Source: Byssochlamys sp. IMV 00236 (taxonomy: Eukaryota > Ascomycota > Eurotiomycetes > Eurotiales > Thermoascaceae). Taken from it: 64,000 nt of DNA. The DNA lies in the NCBI GenBank assembly GCA_001931875.2, contig MSJH02000809.1, positions 1 through 64,000 of the forward strand. The letters run 5' to 3'. Made by a program: the position numbers and the translations under genes. The notes below the pieces were generated by a model. The model was not told the DNA's origin. It ran no database searches and saw only the letters and a list, made by a program, of their open reading frames with translations. Below, piece after piece: positions 1 through 11,475 of this stretch (the stretch's first letter is position 1; the number at the start of each line of letters is the position of its first letter).

Positions 1-121
1 TAATATATGGGCGTCCTATAGATAAATTTCGAATTAGAAAAAGCAGCTAGAGTTCCAAGGCCTCGATATAAATTCTAAAAGTATCTCGCTAGGACATAGC
101 TTCTAAGGGATAAGCTCAAGC

Positions 122-511
122 TAAAAACCAGAAGCACATGCTTTCCGTCGCATTCCACTCGCTTGGATCTGTAAGTACATTAGAGATCTCCACCGCGCGA
201 TAGAGTAAACTACCTCGGTTTTTTCCTCTCAGCGCCACAATCATAGCCACGTTCGGATAGATCCATTTTCCCGTCTCCGTGTGGATATTCTTGTCGCTTG
301 TTTCGCTATTGGTTGTTCATTTCATGCTCTGGATATTCCCCCATGGTCTATTCCTCTTTCGGTCTGATTTGATGGAGCCCCTTTTCCTGATCAGGAGAAG
401 ATTGAAGATTTTCCTCGACAACAGATCGGTCAATGTATCTTGAATTACACCGATGTGGAAGGCAATGTTGATCATCTGGGTTCTTTCAGCGGATGTCAGA
501 TAGGAGGACAT
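122..511 (-). pseudogene. Possible decayed coding fragment, unidentified
   Basis: Reading the minus strand from 511 down, one frame stays open for 64 codons, meets a single TGA at 319-317, and continues open in the same frame for about 60 more codons to roughly 122. The residue mix looks protein-like, but I recognise no family. An unspliced intron could also explain the stop, because an acceptor-like CCAATAG lies near 305. It could equally be chance in non-coding DNA. Confidence is low. Confidence 0.15.
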
Positions 512-1446
512 CAGATCTAGGTCGAATTAACAAGGAGTTCTCCTTTCGGTCGACTGGCTTAAAGCCATCAAAAGATACCTAATAACCGACGCAATTGTCC
601 TCGGAGGTAGTTGTTCGCTCCATAAGGAATGTTGGCAATATCCAACCCGAAACAATATATAGACCAGGGCAGATTGGCATAGAACGGGATTGGTATCTGT
701 TCTTTCATTCAGCTCGAGTACTCAGTATTATTCTTGCCGCTTGGTTTAATTTTGAACTTAACGATACAAGAGCAGTATTCTAGCGATGAGGAAGTCAACG
801 TTGAAACTATCCAGCGCGAACAAGATATTTATCGGCCCTTAGGCACTGAAGTAGATAGCGTGGTTTCCTATAATAGCTTCTCGAGACAACAATTCCGCTC
901 GAATCCATGCAAATGACAATTCACAAACCTATTTAACTCGAAACAAGCCACCTAGGACTCTCCAACTTTCGTGATTCCATGACAGACTACCACTCTGACA
1001 CGCATACACGACCGTCATATCATCATAACAGACATTGCGAGTCGAGGTTTTCTTCTTCCTGCCGATCTCTGTTAAATTTGGTGATTTTCCAGAATCAATC
1101 ATCTATCATGTCTCTTGAGATCAACATAGAGAATATTGCCGTGAGTCTGACGGATAACCAAATCTGGACAGACATTAGGCAAGTCGGGTTGTGATATATG
1201 AAATTAGTGACTGGGAAGCGTTCTCTTCAAGGATTCGCCATCAGAAGCTAGCGAAGCTAGATTTGCCGCCGTGCTGAGACACTTCCCAGCACAGAGAACA
1301 TTTGGATTGGTTCGATTATGAAAAATGCTGAACAAAAGGGCTCTTTAAGAGCGCAGAAAGTCAATAGCTATCATAGCATCATACCATAGACATCCACTGA
1401 TTAAAGAAAAAGATAATTGAACAGAAAGAACAAGATGGAACTCTCT

Positions 1447-1470
1447 ATAGCAAGCAAGCAAGCAAGCAAG
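1447..1470. repeat. AGCA tetranucleotide microsatellite
   Basis: About five and a half tandem AGCA units are read directly. No gene lies nearby. Confidence 0.9.
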
Positions 1471-2383
1471 CCACAATCCCGACAGAAGAGTTCAGAGCAG
1501 AAACAGAATCTTAACCACATCCTATACTGACAAAATTGCATGCAAATAAACTATTATTTCCGCACGTTATCACCAGGTTAAAACCCCATCTAGATAATCC
1601 ATAAAAAGCCACAAGCAACAAACAAAATTCCATCTCCGCACCCCGCATAACGAGATATTACCCATATACCCATATGCAATATCAACAACGTCCCGATTCG
1701 GAGAAATATCAAATATAGCTCCTGGAATTCACCCCCCAAGAGCAAGGCAACGATGCAATGATGCATATGAAGAAAGGCTCGTGACGCGTGGATCCGAGGA
1801 ATTCTCGTTGAAAGTTAGTTACCTTGGAGGTTTTAAGTATCTACCTTTCTTTCTACCCGGGATGGACTCGGTTAAAATGGGGATAGACTACGTCTGTCGA
1901 TCTGTACTACAGTCAGGTCATGTGGGATGGAATGTACGGAGTAGACTATCTAATCGCCATATCAAAGTTCCAGTTTACATGAGGATCGATTGTTATTATT
2001 GCTATTCTATTCCCCAGGGTTAGATAGATGTGTAGAATAGAAAAAAAAAAGCCCATTCAATACTGTAACAGATGCCCTGAGAACGATGCGGGGTAAGTAG
2101 GTAACAACGAGGACTCGACTCTCCTCATTTTCTTTTTTTTGTCTTTCCATTTCCGTATGTATGTGAGGATCACATTGTGAAACAATAATATTCTGTACAA
2201 TTTAAGTACACTATACCATACAAGGTAAGAGTATATCTGCATATTCTAAGCCAGGGCAACAATTTTCATCACAATAAACTTCACATGCGGGGAAAGGAAG
2301 AAGCCTTCATTTATTTGAGAACTAAACTAATTCCTAACATGGAGTTATTATTATTCACAAGCTAGCTAGCTAACTAGCATAGG

Positions 2384-2412
2384 TAATAATAATAATAATA
2401 ATAATAATAATT
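2384..2412. repeat. TAA trinucleotide microsatellite
   Basis: More than nine tandem TAA units. They follow a GCTAGCTAGCTAACTAGC stretch. Confidence 0.95.
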
Positions 2413-2858
2413 TTTACTCCGCAGTTGATATACCACCATATTACTGTACCTGTACTATCTAATCAGTGTCCCTGCCCCGCCCTGACTGATTGACTGACTC
2501 CTCCTCTATCCCGAACAATCTCCGTGACCTAAGTAAGTAGTTCTCCGCACGTCCGGAATCCCCGAACCTCGGAATAGTCAATAATAATGACTCAATATAC
2601 TCCGTACTATCGGACGATTAGTAGTACTGTAGGAAACTTACCTTTACCCCACGTTTTAACGATTTTCTAAATTTCTCGTCCCTTGTCTCGAACTCTCAAG
2701 AGCTTTGACTCCCTCACGCGTACACCGTACACCCCGCAGCCACGTCATTTACCTACATACATTTACTGGTATGTACGGAGTAATACTCCAATGCCAATCA
2801 ATCATAACCAGCGGTCCAAGCTCGGGAACTTATCGGGGGAAATAGTTAACTAGCGGTA

Positions 2859-2879
2859 GGGGTCGGGGTCGGGGTCGGG
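2859..2879 (+). repeat. G-rich GGGGTC tandem, possible G-quadruplex
   Basis: Three GGGG runs and one GGG run are separated by two-base TC loops. This fits the standard pattern for an intramolecular G-quadruplex on the plus strand. It sits in the gene-free left region. Folding is inferred from the pattern only. Confidence 0.7.
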
Positions 2880-3083
2880 ACCTTGCTGGACCCTGGTGGA
2901 TGGGGAAGAGGTCCTAGGATCATCTAGATCATCGGGTTCATATTGCTCCCCCCGATCTAAGTACGTAGTTCCGTTTGTTTGTGGGGAAAGCACTCTCCGC
3001 AGTTTAGTTTCAGAGACAGATCGATCGTGGCAGGTTCAAGCTTGTCACGGATACGGAGCTGTCGATATGCAATCTAATTTTTT

Positions 3084-3124
3084 AGTCTCGTCTCGTCTGG
3101 TCTAGTCTAGTCTACTCTAGTCTG
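3084..3124. repeat. Degenerate pentanucleotide tract (GTCTC/GTCTA)
   Basis: Eight imperfect tandem pentamers built on TCTCG, TCTGG and TCTAG. This is a simple-sequence tract with no sign of coding. Confidence 0.8.
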
Positions 3125-4030
3125 CAGCTCACTCTATCCTGACGTGAAGATCCGGGGTTGGGTTGGGGTGATTCGAGTTCGTTGGAGCTGGAGCTGGAGC
3201 TTGAGGAGTTGAGCTTGAGCTCTGCGTTGTTATCGTATCGTAGAGACGTTGGGAAGGGAGCTATGAATGCATTGTGTGTATGTACATATATACACACGTA
3301 TGTACATACATGTACAATTGTGATAAAACGACATGCATGGTCATGTACCATACAGCATGAATCATCATCAAAATGAATAGAATATCACATATCCCTTGTC
3401 TTGTCTTATCTTCCATTCCTAGATATACATGCGTAGTGTAGTTCCAACCAGGTATGCATACCCAGTTCAACTACCCCATGTCAATCATCTAAGTATGTAC
3501 ATACATACACACAACGTCAAACTTCAAAAATAGCAACCACATCAACGTTCGAGGCTTATTCTCCGCATGCGGGGTAAAGAAAGATACAAAACAAACAAAA
3601 AAGCGAATTGCATCCAGAATAACCTTCCCCCCCCCCTACTTCAAGATACCTATGCTAATGTATTCGACGGGAAGAAGCGGAGGACCCTCCCGAGAATCTG
3701 GGGTTGACATGTCCGCGTCCGCTGAAACGGCGCTTCCCGGCGATCGTCCTCGTCGCAGGATCCGAAACGGTCCGGTTCGGTGAGACGAGGGTGATTAGTG
3801 TCCGAGTTTGGGATGTGTTGTGTATAATCCGTATTCGTTTACTCTTGATAGATATCGATTGGGTAATGGCACGAGAGCCAGCTCAGTACAGTATACATCG
3901 TGGCTTCTGTTGACGTGATAGCTTGCTGTACGCTACGGATGAAATAGTATTCTGCTCGTCATAATTGGTGTTTTCATTGTAGGCTTCTTTTTTCTACTGG
4001 CCGGTTCCTGATCCAACGAACCAGGCCAGA

Positions 4031-4047
4031 TCTAACCTAACCTAACC
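4031..4047. repeat. CTAAC-type pentanucleotide tract
   Basis: Three tandem CCTAA-type units lie about 250 bases downstream of the malic enzyme stop codon. They differ from the CCCTAA repeat of fungal telomeres by one C, so this is not a true interstitial telomere repeat. Confidence 0.7.
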
Positions 4048-4299
4048 GTATACCATCTTTGCTACCCGCATCGAAAATGCGGTCATGCTCCAGCTGCTGG
4101 AGACACGAGGGGGAAGTAAGGAAAATGGGGGTATTAACAATAGACGAAAGAGAAACGCGATGTTCGCGGTGACACGACCATCCGGGATGGAAAGAATGAA
4201 CGATAAACGAATGATAAACTCCCGGTTGCCATGCCGTAAAAGAGATGCAGAATCAACCAGACAGTGCATGCTGTATAGTATCGTATCGTAGAAAAGCAA

Positions 4300-6562
4300 C
4301 TAGAGCTTAGCATTCTCCTCGCTCACCGCATGGATGAATCCATTGGGTCGTCCGAGCGACGAGAGGAGGGAACCCACCTCCCGCTCCAGGGACTGGACCT
4401 CGCCATGGGGCTGGTACATGCGGCCCTTGATCCAGGCATCCAGATCGGCGTCGCTCAGATCACGGATCCCCGTCTCCCGGTCGACCTTGGCTTCCTGTGC
4501 CGCCCGGATCACCTGTCGGGCGACAACGACGCTCACATCGCGGATGCGGGTGAGATCGGGATACAACAAACCCATCTCGACTTCCTCCGCCGTCAGCGAT
4601 TCGGCCACCGCCTTGCCCGAAGCGTAGATCATGCTGTCGGTGACTTCGACCGCCTTGGACAAGATGGTGCCCAGACCAATGCCAGGGAACACGTACATGT
4701 TGTTACCCTGGCCCGGATAGTGGGTTTTGGTCTCGCCGGCAGCGTTGGTGAAGGAGAAGGGCTGGAACGGGGAACCTGAGGCGAAGAGGACGCGGCCGTC
4801 CGTGTGAGTAACGGCACTCTCGAAAGTACATTCCGACTTGGAGGACGGGTTCGACAGCGGGAAGACGATGGGGTGGCTGTTCCAGGCGGCCATCTTGTTC
4901 AGGATCTCGGGAGTGAAGACACCGCCCAGGGTCGACAGACCCATGAGGATAGTGGGCTTGACGTAGTCGATGGTCTCCTCGAGGGACTTGAACTGCTGGC
5001 CATTGTTGTCCTGCCGGGCAAAGTAGACTTTGTGGTCGGCCAGACGATCGCCGCGGTCCGCCGTGACCAGGCCCTTGGTGTCGACCAGGTAGAAGCAGGA
5101 ACGGGCTTCATCCTCTGTCATGCCTTCACGCATGAAGAACTCGACAATCTGGCGGGCCACGCCGACCCCCGCACTGCCGGCACCCAGGAACACCGCGCGG
5201 TGCTCCTTGCACGGAAGCCCTGAGCGCTTGACAGCATTGATCACGCCGCCCAGAATGACCGCACCGGTACCCTGGATGTCATCGTTGAAGCAGGTGTACG
5301 TGTGGCGGTAGCGCTCCAACGCGGGGAAGGGATTCTTGAAGTCCTCGAACTGGATGACGATCCTATGGGTCCAATTAATATGATAATTCTGAATATGATA
5401 CCACTGGGTGTCACCTACCCCGGCCATCTCTCCGTCAACGCAGCCATCAGTTCATCGAGGAACTCCTGCTCCTGCTCCGGGGTCACCTTATCCCGACGGC
5501 TGCCCATGTAGAGCGGGTCTTCTCGCAGGGTCTTGTTGCTGGTGCCGAGATCCAGCGTCAGGGGCAGGGTCGCCTCTGGCCGGATACCAGCACAGGCTGT
5601 GTAGAGGGCGAGCTTTCCAATGGGAATGCCCATGCCGTTGATTCCCAGATCACCGAGACCCAGAATACGCGACCCGTCCGTGATACATGTGATCTCGACG
5701 TTCGATTGGGGCCAGTTGGCAATGACGGCAGCCAGGTTTCCGCGATCCTCGTAGCTGAGATACATGCCTGGCGAAGTCAGTTAGTTGGTCTGCCATTGTT
5801 TACTGATGGAACGTGCAAGTCCTCTTACCCTCTGGTTGCTGGTAGATCTCCGACCATCGCTGGCAGGCTTCACCCACCACGGGCGTATAGATCAGGGGGG
5901 TCAATTCCTGTCTGCCATTAGCTTCGTCCTGAATCTATATTCCTGTCGTTGATGTGGGACGGACCTTGAGGTGATCCGTGACCAGACGGTAGAACAGGTG
6001 GACATTGTTTTTGCGGATGGTGCTCAGGTAGATGAATTTCTCAATGGGGGTGCTCTTTAGCGCCAGCTGTGCCAGACCTGCCCGTTGCCATCAGCATTGC
6101 CCTAGTTATGAACAGACCAGAAACGAGAATGCATACATCTGGTCTTTTGCACCTCGTAGGACTCTGTGCGCGGCGGAGTCAGACCGTAGGTGCGCAGGTA
6201 CTTGCGGATATAGGGAGGATTGGCGGTATCAAAATTGCCGTCCCTGTTGAGATGAAGTCAGTATCTATCAGCAGAGACATATTGTCTGATGGCCAGTGTT
6301 TGTTTGTTTCCACGTACAGAGGACCGGTCTGCGAGACGTGCGCTGGGGAATGAATCCCCTTGCGCTGCTGAAACTGGGACAAGGAAGTGTGCGCCATGCT
6401 GGCTATCTGGGTAGAAGAAGGTCGAGTCCGGCTATGAGTCAGGGCAACTTGGGCACGAGACAGAGAGGAAGGTCTGGATATGGAATTGGACATGGACCTG
6501 GACATGGAGCTGGTCACCAGCGTTGCCGGGACGAGAGTTTTCTTATACGGATGGAACGACAT
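4300..6562 (-). CDS. mae1: Malic enzyme, six exons, mitochondrial leader
   Basis: Converts malate to pyruvate and CO2 with reduction of NAD(P). The reading phase closes with exons 6562-6318, 6243-6137, 6077-5965, 5907-5829, 5767-5419 and 5362-4300, giving 651 residues. Visible family blocks in order are YTPVVGEACQRW, YLSYEDRGNL, ITDGSRILGLGDLG, the catalytic-lysine segment GIPIGKLALY, the metal-binding FEDF and FNDDIQGTGAV, the nucleotide-binding FLGAGSAGVGVA, and PLSNPSSKSECT. The first 70 or so residues are rich in Ser and Arg with almost no acidic residues, as in mitochondrial presequences, and the yeast homologue Mae1 is mitochondrial. The C-terminus reads ENAKL, which resembles a peroxisomal PTS1. 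NAD versus NADP preference cannot be read safely. The start at 6562 is the first in-frame ATG of the leader exon. Confidence 0.95.
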
Positions 6563-6957
6563 GGCCCCCTGACAGGCAATTGACCCGCGGCGATTTGCAA
6601 CGCAGGATAACTAATTAATTGCAGCTGCCATGTGCCGGGCAGATCCATGAGAAAATGAAGTGAAATGATACGCGTTGCCGCCGTCGGGAAGAGTCGGGGA
6701 GTCCAGGGCGGCCGGTGGAGGAGAGAGAGTGGGACGGACAGCGCGATCCATCAGTTTACGGGGAATTCTTTGGCTAGTTTGGTCGTGTTCGACTATGTAT
6801 GTACTGTGCTCTACCAGAGATGATTCATATTTTTTTTTGGAGCAGAAAGCTGAGCAGTAAGAGAGCATGCTGGCCAGTTACTATGATCGGATACAGTACT
6901 TTAGTGTCGCTGGTGGAGCCGGGGTTCACGAAAAGCAGCCGGTGGATCAAATGCGGA

Positions 6958-6987
6958 GGAGAAGAAGAAGAAGAAGAAGAAGAAGAA
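6958..6987. repeat. GAA trinucleotide microsatellite
   Basis: About ten tandem GAA units are read directly, in the divergent promoter region. Confidence 0.95.
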
Positions 6988-7200
6988 TGCATCGGATCGT
7001 GCTTTTTTGGTTTTTCTTGTTGGAGAACGGCTCTAGTTTGTTTAGTTAACTTACCCCATCCTTTTCCAGGAGGGCAAAAGTGGAGGACGAGATGGCAAAC
7101 GCCTTTCTTTCCCAGCATTAATTTTTCGTTTTGGCTCACCGGTCATCCCGGTCCCGGCCGAGAAAGAAACAGCCAGATTGATTCTTCTATACCTAGATGC

Positions 7201-7235
7201 TATACTATACTACTATACTACTATACTATACTATA
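7201..7235. repeat. TATAC/ACTAT tandem tract
   Basis: Alternating TATAC and TAC units make seven or so imperfect copies. They lie about 640 bases upstream of the malic enzyme start codon. Confidence 0.85.
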
Positions 7236-8673
7236 GTCCTATAATACGAATCCCCTCCATCCCGGTCATCTCGCGTGGCCCCGCGACTCAACGCTACCAG
7301 TGGAGTCTGGAGTGCCTCGTCGGGAACTAAGTGAATCCCACTAACCCAGCTGAAGCCAATGATCGCGGTGCCATGGGACGAGAAGAAGAAGAAGAATCAT
7401 AATCACGGATCTCCAGGGGTGTTCACGAGACCAACAACCATCCTCTAGTCCCACGATCGATCTATCCTACCGTATATCTATTGCCGTACGCTGATGCCGT
7501 CCCCGTCAGACAAGGAGAGAAAAAGGCAACCGATCCGAGAATGCAGTCAGCTAGGGGGTTTCATGTTGCCCATAATAATAATAGATAGACTACTTGTGTG
7601 CGATATTATTTTTTTCTATATTCTGACAGATTCTGACAGATAGAATAGACGGCATCTTCCCGAATTCCCCGTCGGCTGTCTCTCTCGCTCTCCGAGACGG
7701 CGCGGACATCGAGCCGATGGACTCGCCTCGATGGCCGGCTAAAGGACGCATTCACCCGGTAATATTGTAATATTGTTAATTAACTTACTGTAGTTATCCT
7801 GAATAATTAATAATTAATGTCTCAATTCCTGTCAGATATGTTTTTTTTTCTGCTCTGCTTCCGTATGATGACTGCCTAGCGATCGACGTTCTCTCCATCC
7901 CTTGTTTTCACGGGTCTTTTACGATGACTCACTTTGCTCGGATCTTCGTAACTATTTATTTTGTTTTTTTCTTGAATTTTTATGTGGATCCAGAGCAACA
8001 GACTGAGTCGTGGTCTATCCAGCTAGTTCATAATAATCCAATACTACTGAATAATATATTTGATCCGGCCGTCTACTCCGTATGTCTCTCGCGCGAGAGG
8101 TTGGGCATTGATTGATCTATTCTGGAGAAGCTCTAGAAGCCAGCCGGTGGCAGCGGATTACTCAGACGCCAGAGCTTGGGGAGTCTGGATGGCTCGATCC
8201 CTGGAGCTCTTGTCGGGGTGGATCATCCAGATCGACTAAAGGGAAGCTAACTCCAGCATTTCTCTTCGACTCCACGGAATTAAATTAAATCTCCTCTATC
8301 TAGCTGTGGACGTGCTCTTTGACGCACGTGCCATTATTCAATTGAAGATGAACATGTTGGATATATTTTTCATAAATAACAGTGACTATTCGATATATCT
8401 AATAGTAAACTGACAATGAAAGAGACGACTATCATAATGCATCAACGCAGCTCTCTCATTCATTCTTGGCGTGTTGCATCCCAGAAAACCGGTTGGTCGA
8501 CGTCAACGTCATGCCATCCTCAGCAACTCTCCCGTCGTTTTCGACGACCAGAACTTCTCTCCCAGGCCCCGATCAGAATCAATTAAATCCTCCAGCGTGT
8601 ACTAGGGACTCTCTCGTCTGGCTGCAAAGTCAATTGATTGATCGCCTTTGCTCTGTCCTGCTCGACAGCAGCC

Positions 8674-10990
8674 ATGTCGTCCTGTTTTGGTCGCCGCAAG
8701 TCCCCGCGGGGAGGTGATACCGAACCACTCCTCCCCCGCTACGAAGATGAGACCGTCCTCCAGCGTCGGGTTCATCAGAAGTTGCACTCCTATCAGATGC
8801 TCCGTGCCCTCGCGGAGGGTTATATGCCATCCACCGAGCAGACCATCGCCAACCTCCGCACCCTGCTTGCCTCTGATGTCCTCAATCCCAACCCAGACGA
8901 GGTCAGTCCCGCCGGACGTCAACTGACCCGCGACGCCAAGCTCGGTATCCGGACCTTCATCGAGCTGCTGCGGGACAAGAACAGTCAGGATCAGTTGCAG
9001 GACTTTCTCTGGCATCTTTCCAAGTCGCGCGCCCAGCTCGACACCGGCCGTCTGACCCATCAGGCCTCGCGGATCAAGCACCAGACAGATGTCAAAGCAG
9101 GTATGAGATATGAGGAGAGCGGAAACTCGAGATGGGTTCTACGGGGAGCAAAGACTGACTAGCTCCGTGACAGCGTACGATAGCATTCGGACCGTTGGAG
9201 GCCTTCTGATGACCAATGCGGATTTCCGTCTGTTTGTGGACGACGTCGCTACCGTCGGACGCCAGATCTTTTCAGACACGGCCTTTTCTCTCGCGGATAC
9301 CGCTCGAGAAGTCGGCAAGGAGGTCAAACCGTCACAAGCCGAATTGGAGACCGTCCAAGGCCCTGGCTCCGATGAAGCGCCACCACCCTCCACCGAGGAG
9401 ATCCGCGCGGAGGCTACAGAGATTGCCAAACTCACCGGCAATGGCGTAGCGCAAACGGGAAAGACCGCCGTCAGAAGCGCAGAAGAGAATCTCTCGGGAG
9501 AGCGGCGGGAGACGCTGTTCTACCGCCTGAAGCAGGTCGTGGGGAACCTACGCCAACGGACAGATTACGCCGACTCCGTGTCTACGATCTCGAAGCTGGT
9601 GCAGCAGTATGCCAAGCTCTACTCCGGAGCGGCGGAGAACACCGTGGAGGCGGTCCAAGAGGATGTAGAGCTGAATGAGGACGTTCGCGAGGCAGTGGAA
9701 CGATTCTGGACGCTGGTCAGCTCCTTTGGCAACCCGGATGACTGGAAGCGACTGCAGGAACAGTTCAACGCTCTATTGAGCCACACTCAGAAGGATCCAG
9801 AGTTCGAGAAGCTCATGTCTGAGATCGGATCGGCCTTGCAGGAGATGCTGACAGACCCTGGCTTCTTCGATTCGGCCGAGGAGAAGGTGGAAGAATTGAA
9901 GGAGAAGTCGAAGAGCATCGGTTCGGACACGGGCATCCGTCAGGATGTCGACGCTTTCCTGCAGCAGGCCAAGAGAACCCTCAAGAGCGTGGCAGACGAT
10001 GAATCGGTCGCAAAGTCCATTGCCGCGACGAAGAAGATCTACCACGATGTGTCGGACGCCTTCAACAGCAAAACAAGCATGCTGTCCTCCGATCTCGTCC
10101 ATGTCTTCCTGCCGCTGCTGATCCGCAGTGTCCAGCGAATTCCCATCCCGAGACTCGAGATCTCGGTTCCTGAAATGGATCTGCTGGTCGAAAACCTAGT
10201 GCTCGAACCCGGTCGTACCGTCCGCAATTCGTCCTTCCTCCCGTTCAAATCGCATCTGAGCACCCGCAATGATATTGAACTGGTCAAGACGCACTCCAAG
10301 AGGACCACCACAAATATGAAGACCAACTTCACTCTGTCGATCTTTGGTCTCAGCATGGCTGCGTCAGAGTTCGGATACTGGCTGCGTGCTCATTCCGGGC
10401 CTTTTCTCCGTCTGAAGGACGAGGGCATCGCAAGCTTCTACCTGGACGAGCGCGGTATCGACATCTCCGTCGATGTCGAAGTTGGTCGCGACCATCTGGA
10501 ACATATCTTCACCCTGCGTGGTGTTCGCGTCCACATCCACAAGCTGAACTACAACGTGCGCCGTAGTAAGTGGAGCTTCCTGCTCTGGCTTGTCAAGCCC
10601 TTCCTCAAGCAACTCGTGCGCCGCGTGCTGGAGAAGAAGATCGCAGAGCAGATCGTGACCGCGGCTCGCGCCCTCAACCGTGAGCTGGTCTTTGCTCGAG
10701 AGCGGCTCCGAGCCACCAGAATTGCGGACCCGCAGGATTTGGCTACCTTCATCAGAGCGGTCACGGCACGGCTGAAGCCAAGAGCGGACCCAGATGTATA
10801 CACCCGAATTGGCGCAGATGCTCCAGACACTGGCGTTTTCCATGGTGTATACGCACCGGGCAGCATCGTCAAGCTGTGGCACGAAGAGGCCGAGCGAGCA
10901 CATGACGCCGTGGAGCATGGAGATGCCAGTGGTGGGTTGGGTATGACATGGCGGAACGATATTTTTGACGTTACAGGCACTCCAGCATGA
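8674..10990 (+). CDS. HAM1-like family protein (HAM1_N/HAM1_C type)
   Basis: Two exons, 8674-9100 and 9174-10990, with the intron starting GTATGA and ending ACAG, give 747 residues. The protein opens with MSSCFGRRKSP and EPLLPRYEDE, then an alpha-helical region of about 350 residues with the conserved start LHSYQMLRALAEGYMPSTEQ. A C-terminal domain of about 300 residues follows, beginning near FLPLLIRSVQRIPIPRLE and including a basic, hydrophobic stretch WSFLLWLVKPFLKQLVRR. This layout is that of the ascomycete family Pfam calls HAM1-like (formerly DUF5923 and DUF4449). Family members are linked by name to hyphal fusion. The biochemical role is not established to my knowledge. No signal peptide or clear transmembrane helix is visible, and the Cys near the N-terminus could be lipidated. 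It is divergent from the malic enzyme. Confidence 0.85.
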
Positions 10991-11243
10991 TGGATTGATG
11001 CCGGGATGACACTTATGACGGTCTTTACCTTGATGACGCATACGCTCCTTCTGGACTCTTCACGACGTTCTTCTCCTCTGTTCTTCTCATTTCTGTTTTT
11101 TCCTGAGGGTGTAAATTGCAAATATCGCACATTAATCTCGATAGGATTCAATTTTATACCAGCACCTAATTTAACCCGTGCACAGTCATATCATAATTGC
11201 AACGATATTCGAAACATCCTCTCAATCTCATATAGTAAACGCC

Positions 11244-11475
11244 CTACGGCGTCTCCTCCAACTTCACTCCAGACACCTTATTCTCCCTCATAAGCTGCAA
11301 CCCCTCCAACACGCCCTTCAACCCGTCCTTCCCAACCTTAGCCGGATGCGGCTTCACCTTCCCGGAGGAGAGGGGCCTCGGCGCACAGGGCGGCACTGTC
11401 AGGTTGCGCGACGGTCAGGCTGTTGTTGGTGTATTCTCGGATTTTCCTGCCAGCGTCTGGGTCGTGGTAGTCAAA
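11244..11475 (-). pseudogene. Decayed trans-enoyl reductase / Zn-type dehydrogenase relic
   Basis: Read on the minus strand, 11475 to about 11352 encodes FDYHDPDAGRKIREYTNNSL followed by SAALCAEA. The frame then shifts, and about 11358 to 11244 encodes [20 protein letters not shown], then [12 protein letters not shown] and a stop after EETP. These pieces match the order and wording of the C-terminal third of medium-chain reductases of the TOXD/LovC enoyl-reductase type, recalled from the family. The stretch that normally lies between the two pieces is missing, as is the whole N-terminal two thirds. The frameshift and deletions show it is not functional. It may be a leftover of a secondary-metabolism or fatty-acid type gene. 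Confidence 0.75.

Larger units (their letters stand above)
1..4299. other. Long region without a convincing gene
   Basis: No reading frame here looks like a known protein or keeps coding character over a useful length. The region is AT-rich and carries several simple repeats: AGCA near 1447, TAA near 2384, a G-rich tract near 2859, a CTCGT/CTAGT tract near 3084, a GAGCTG tract near 3181, and several ATGTAC-type palindromes near 3299 and 3493. Such repeat-laden stretches are typical of long fungal promoters, so part of it may control a gene beyond the left edge. The last few hundred bases before 4300 would hold the 3' end of the malic enzyme transcript. Confidence 0.5.
6563..8673. promoter_or_regulatory. 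Divergent intergenic region, malic enzyme / HAM1-like
   Basis: This 2.1 kb stretch between two divergently transcribed genes presumably holds both promoters. It contains a GAA tract (6958-6987), an ACTAT pentamer tract (7201-7235), AT-rich patches near 7560-7600 and 7760-7840, and no credible reading frame. The short frames near 6825-7236 owe their length to the GAA tract. Confidence 0.6.

Noticed and set aside
3158..3376. Plus-strand frame with Leu-Glu repeats
   Set aside because: It is the translation of a GAGCTG simple repeat followed by ATGTAC-type repeats.
4031..4047. Interstitial telomere-like repeat
   Set aside because: The unit is five bases and lacks the third C of the fungal CCCTAA telomere repeat; only three copies are present.
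6825..7236. Frames with poly-Ser, poly-Arg or poly-Glu in the malic enzyme upstream region
   Set aside because: Their length comes from the GAA microsatellite, which lacks stops in several frames.
8602..11041. Minus-strand frames of 100-225 codons across the HAM1-like gene
   Set aside because: They lie opposite a well-supported gene with good codon use and have no family resemblance, so they are shadows.
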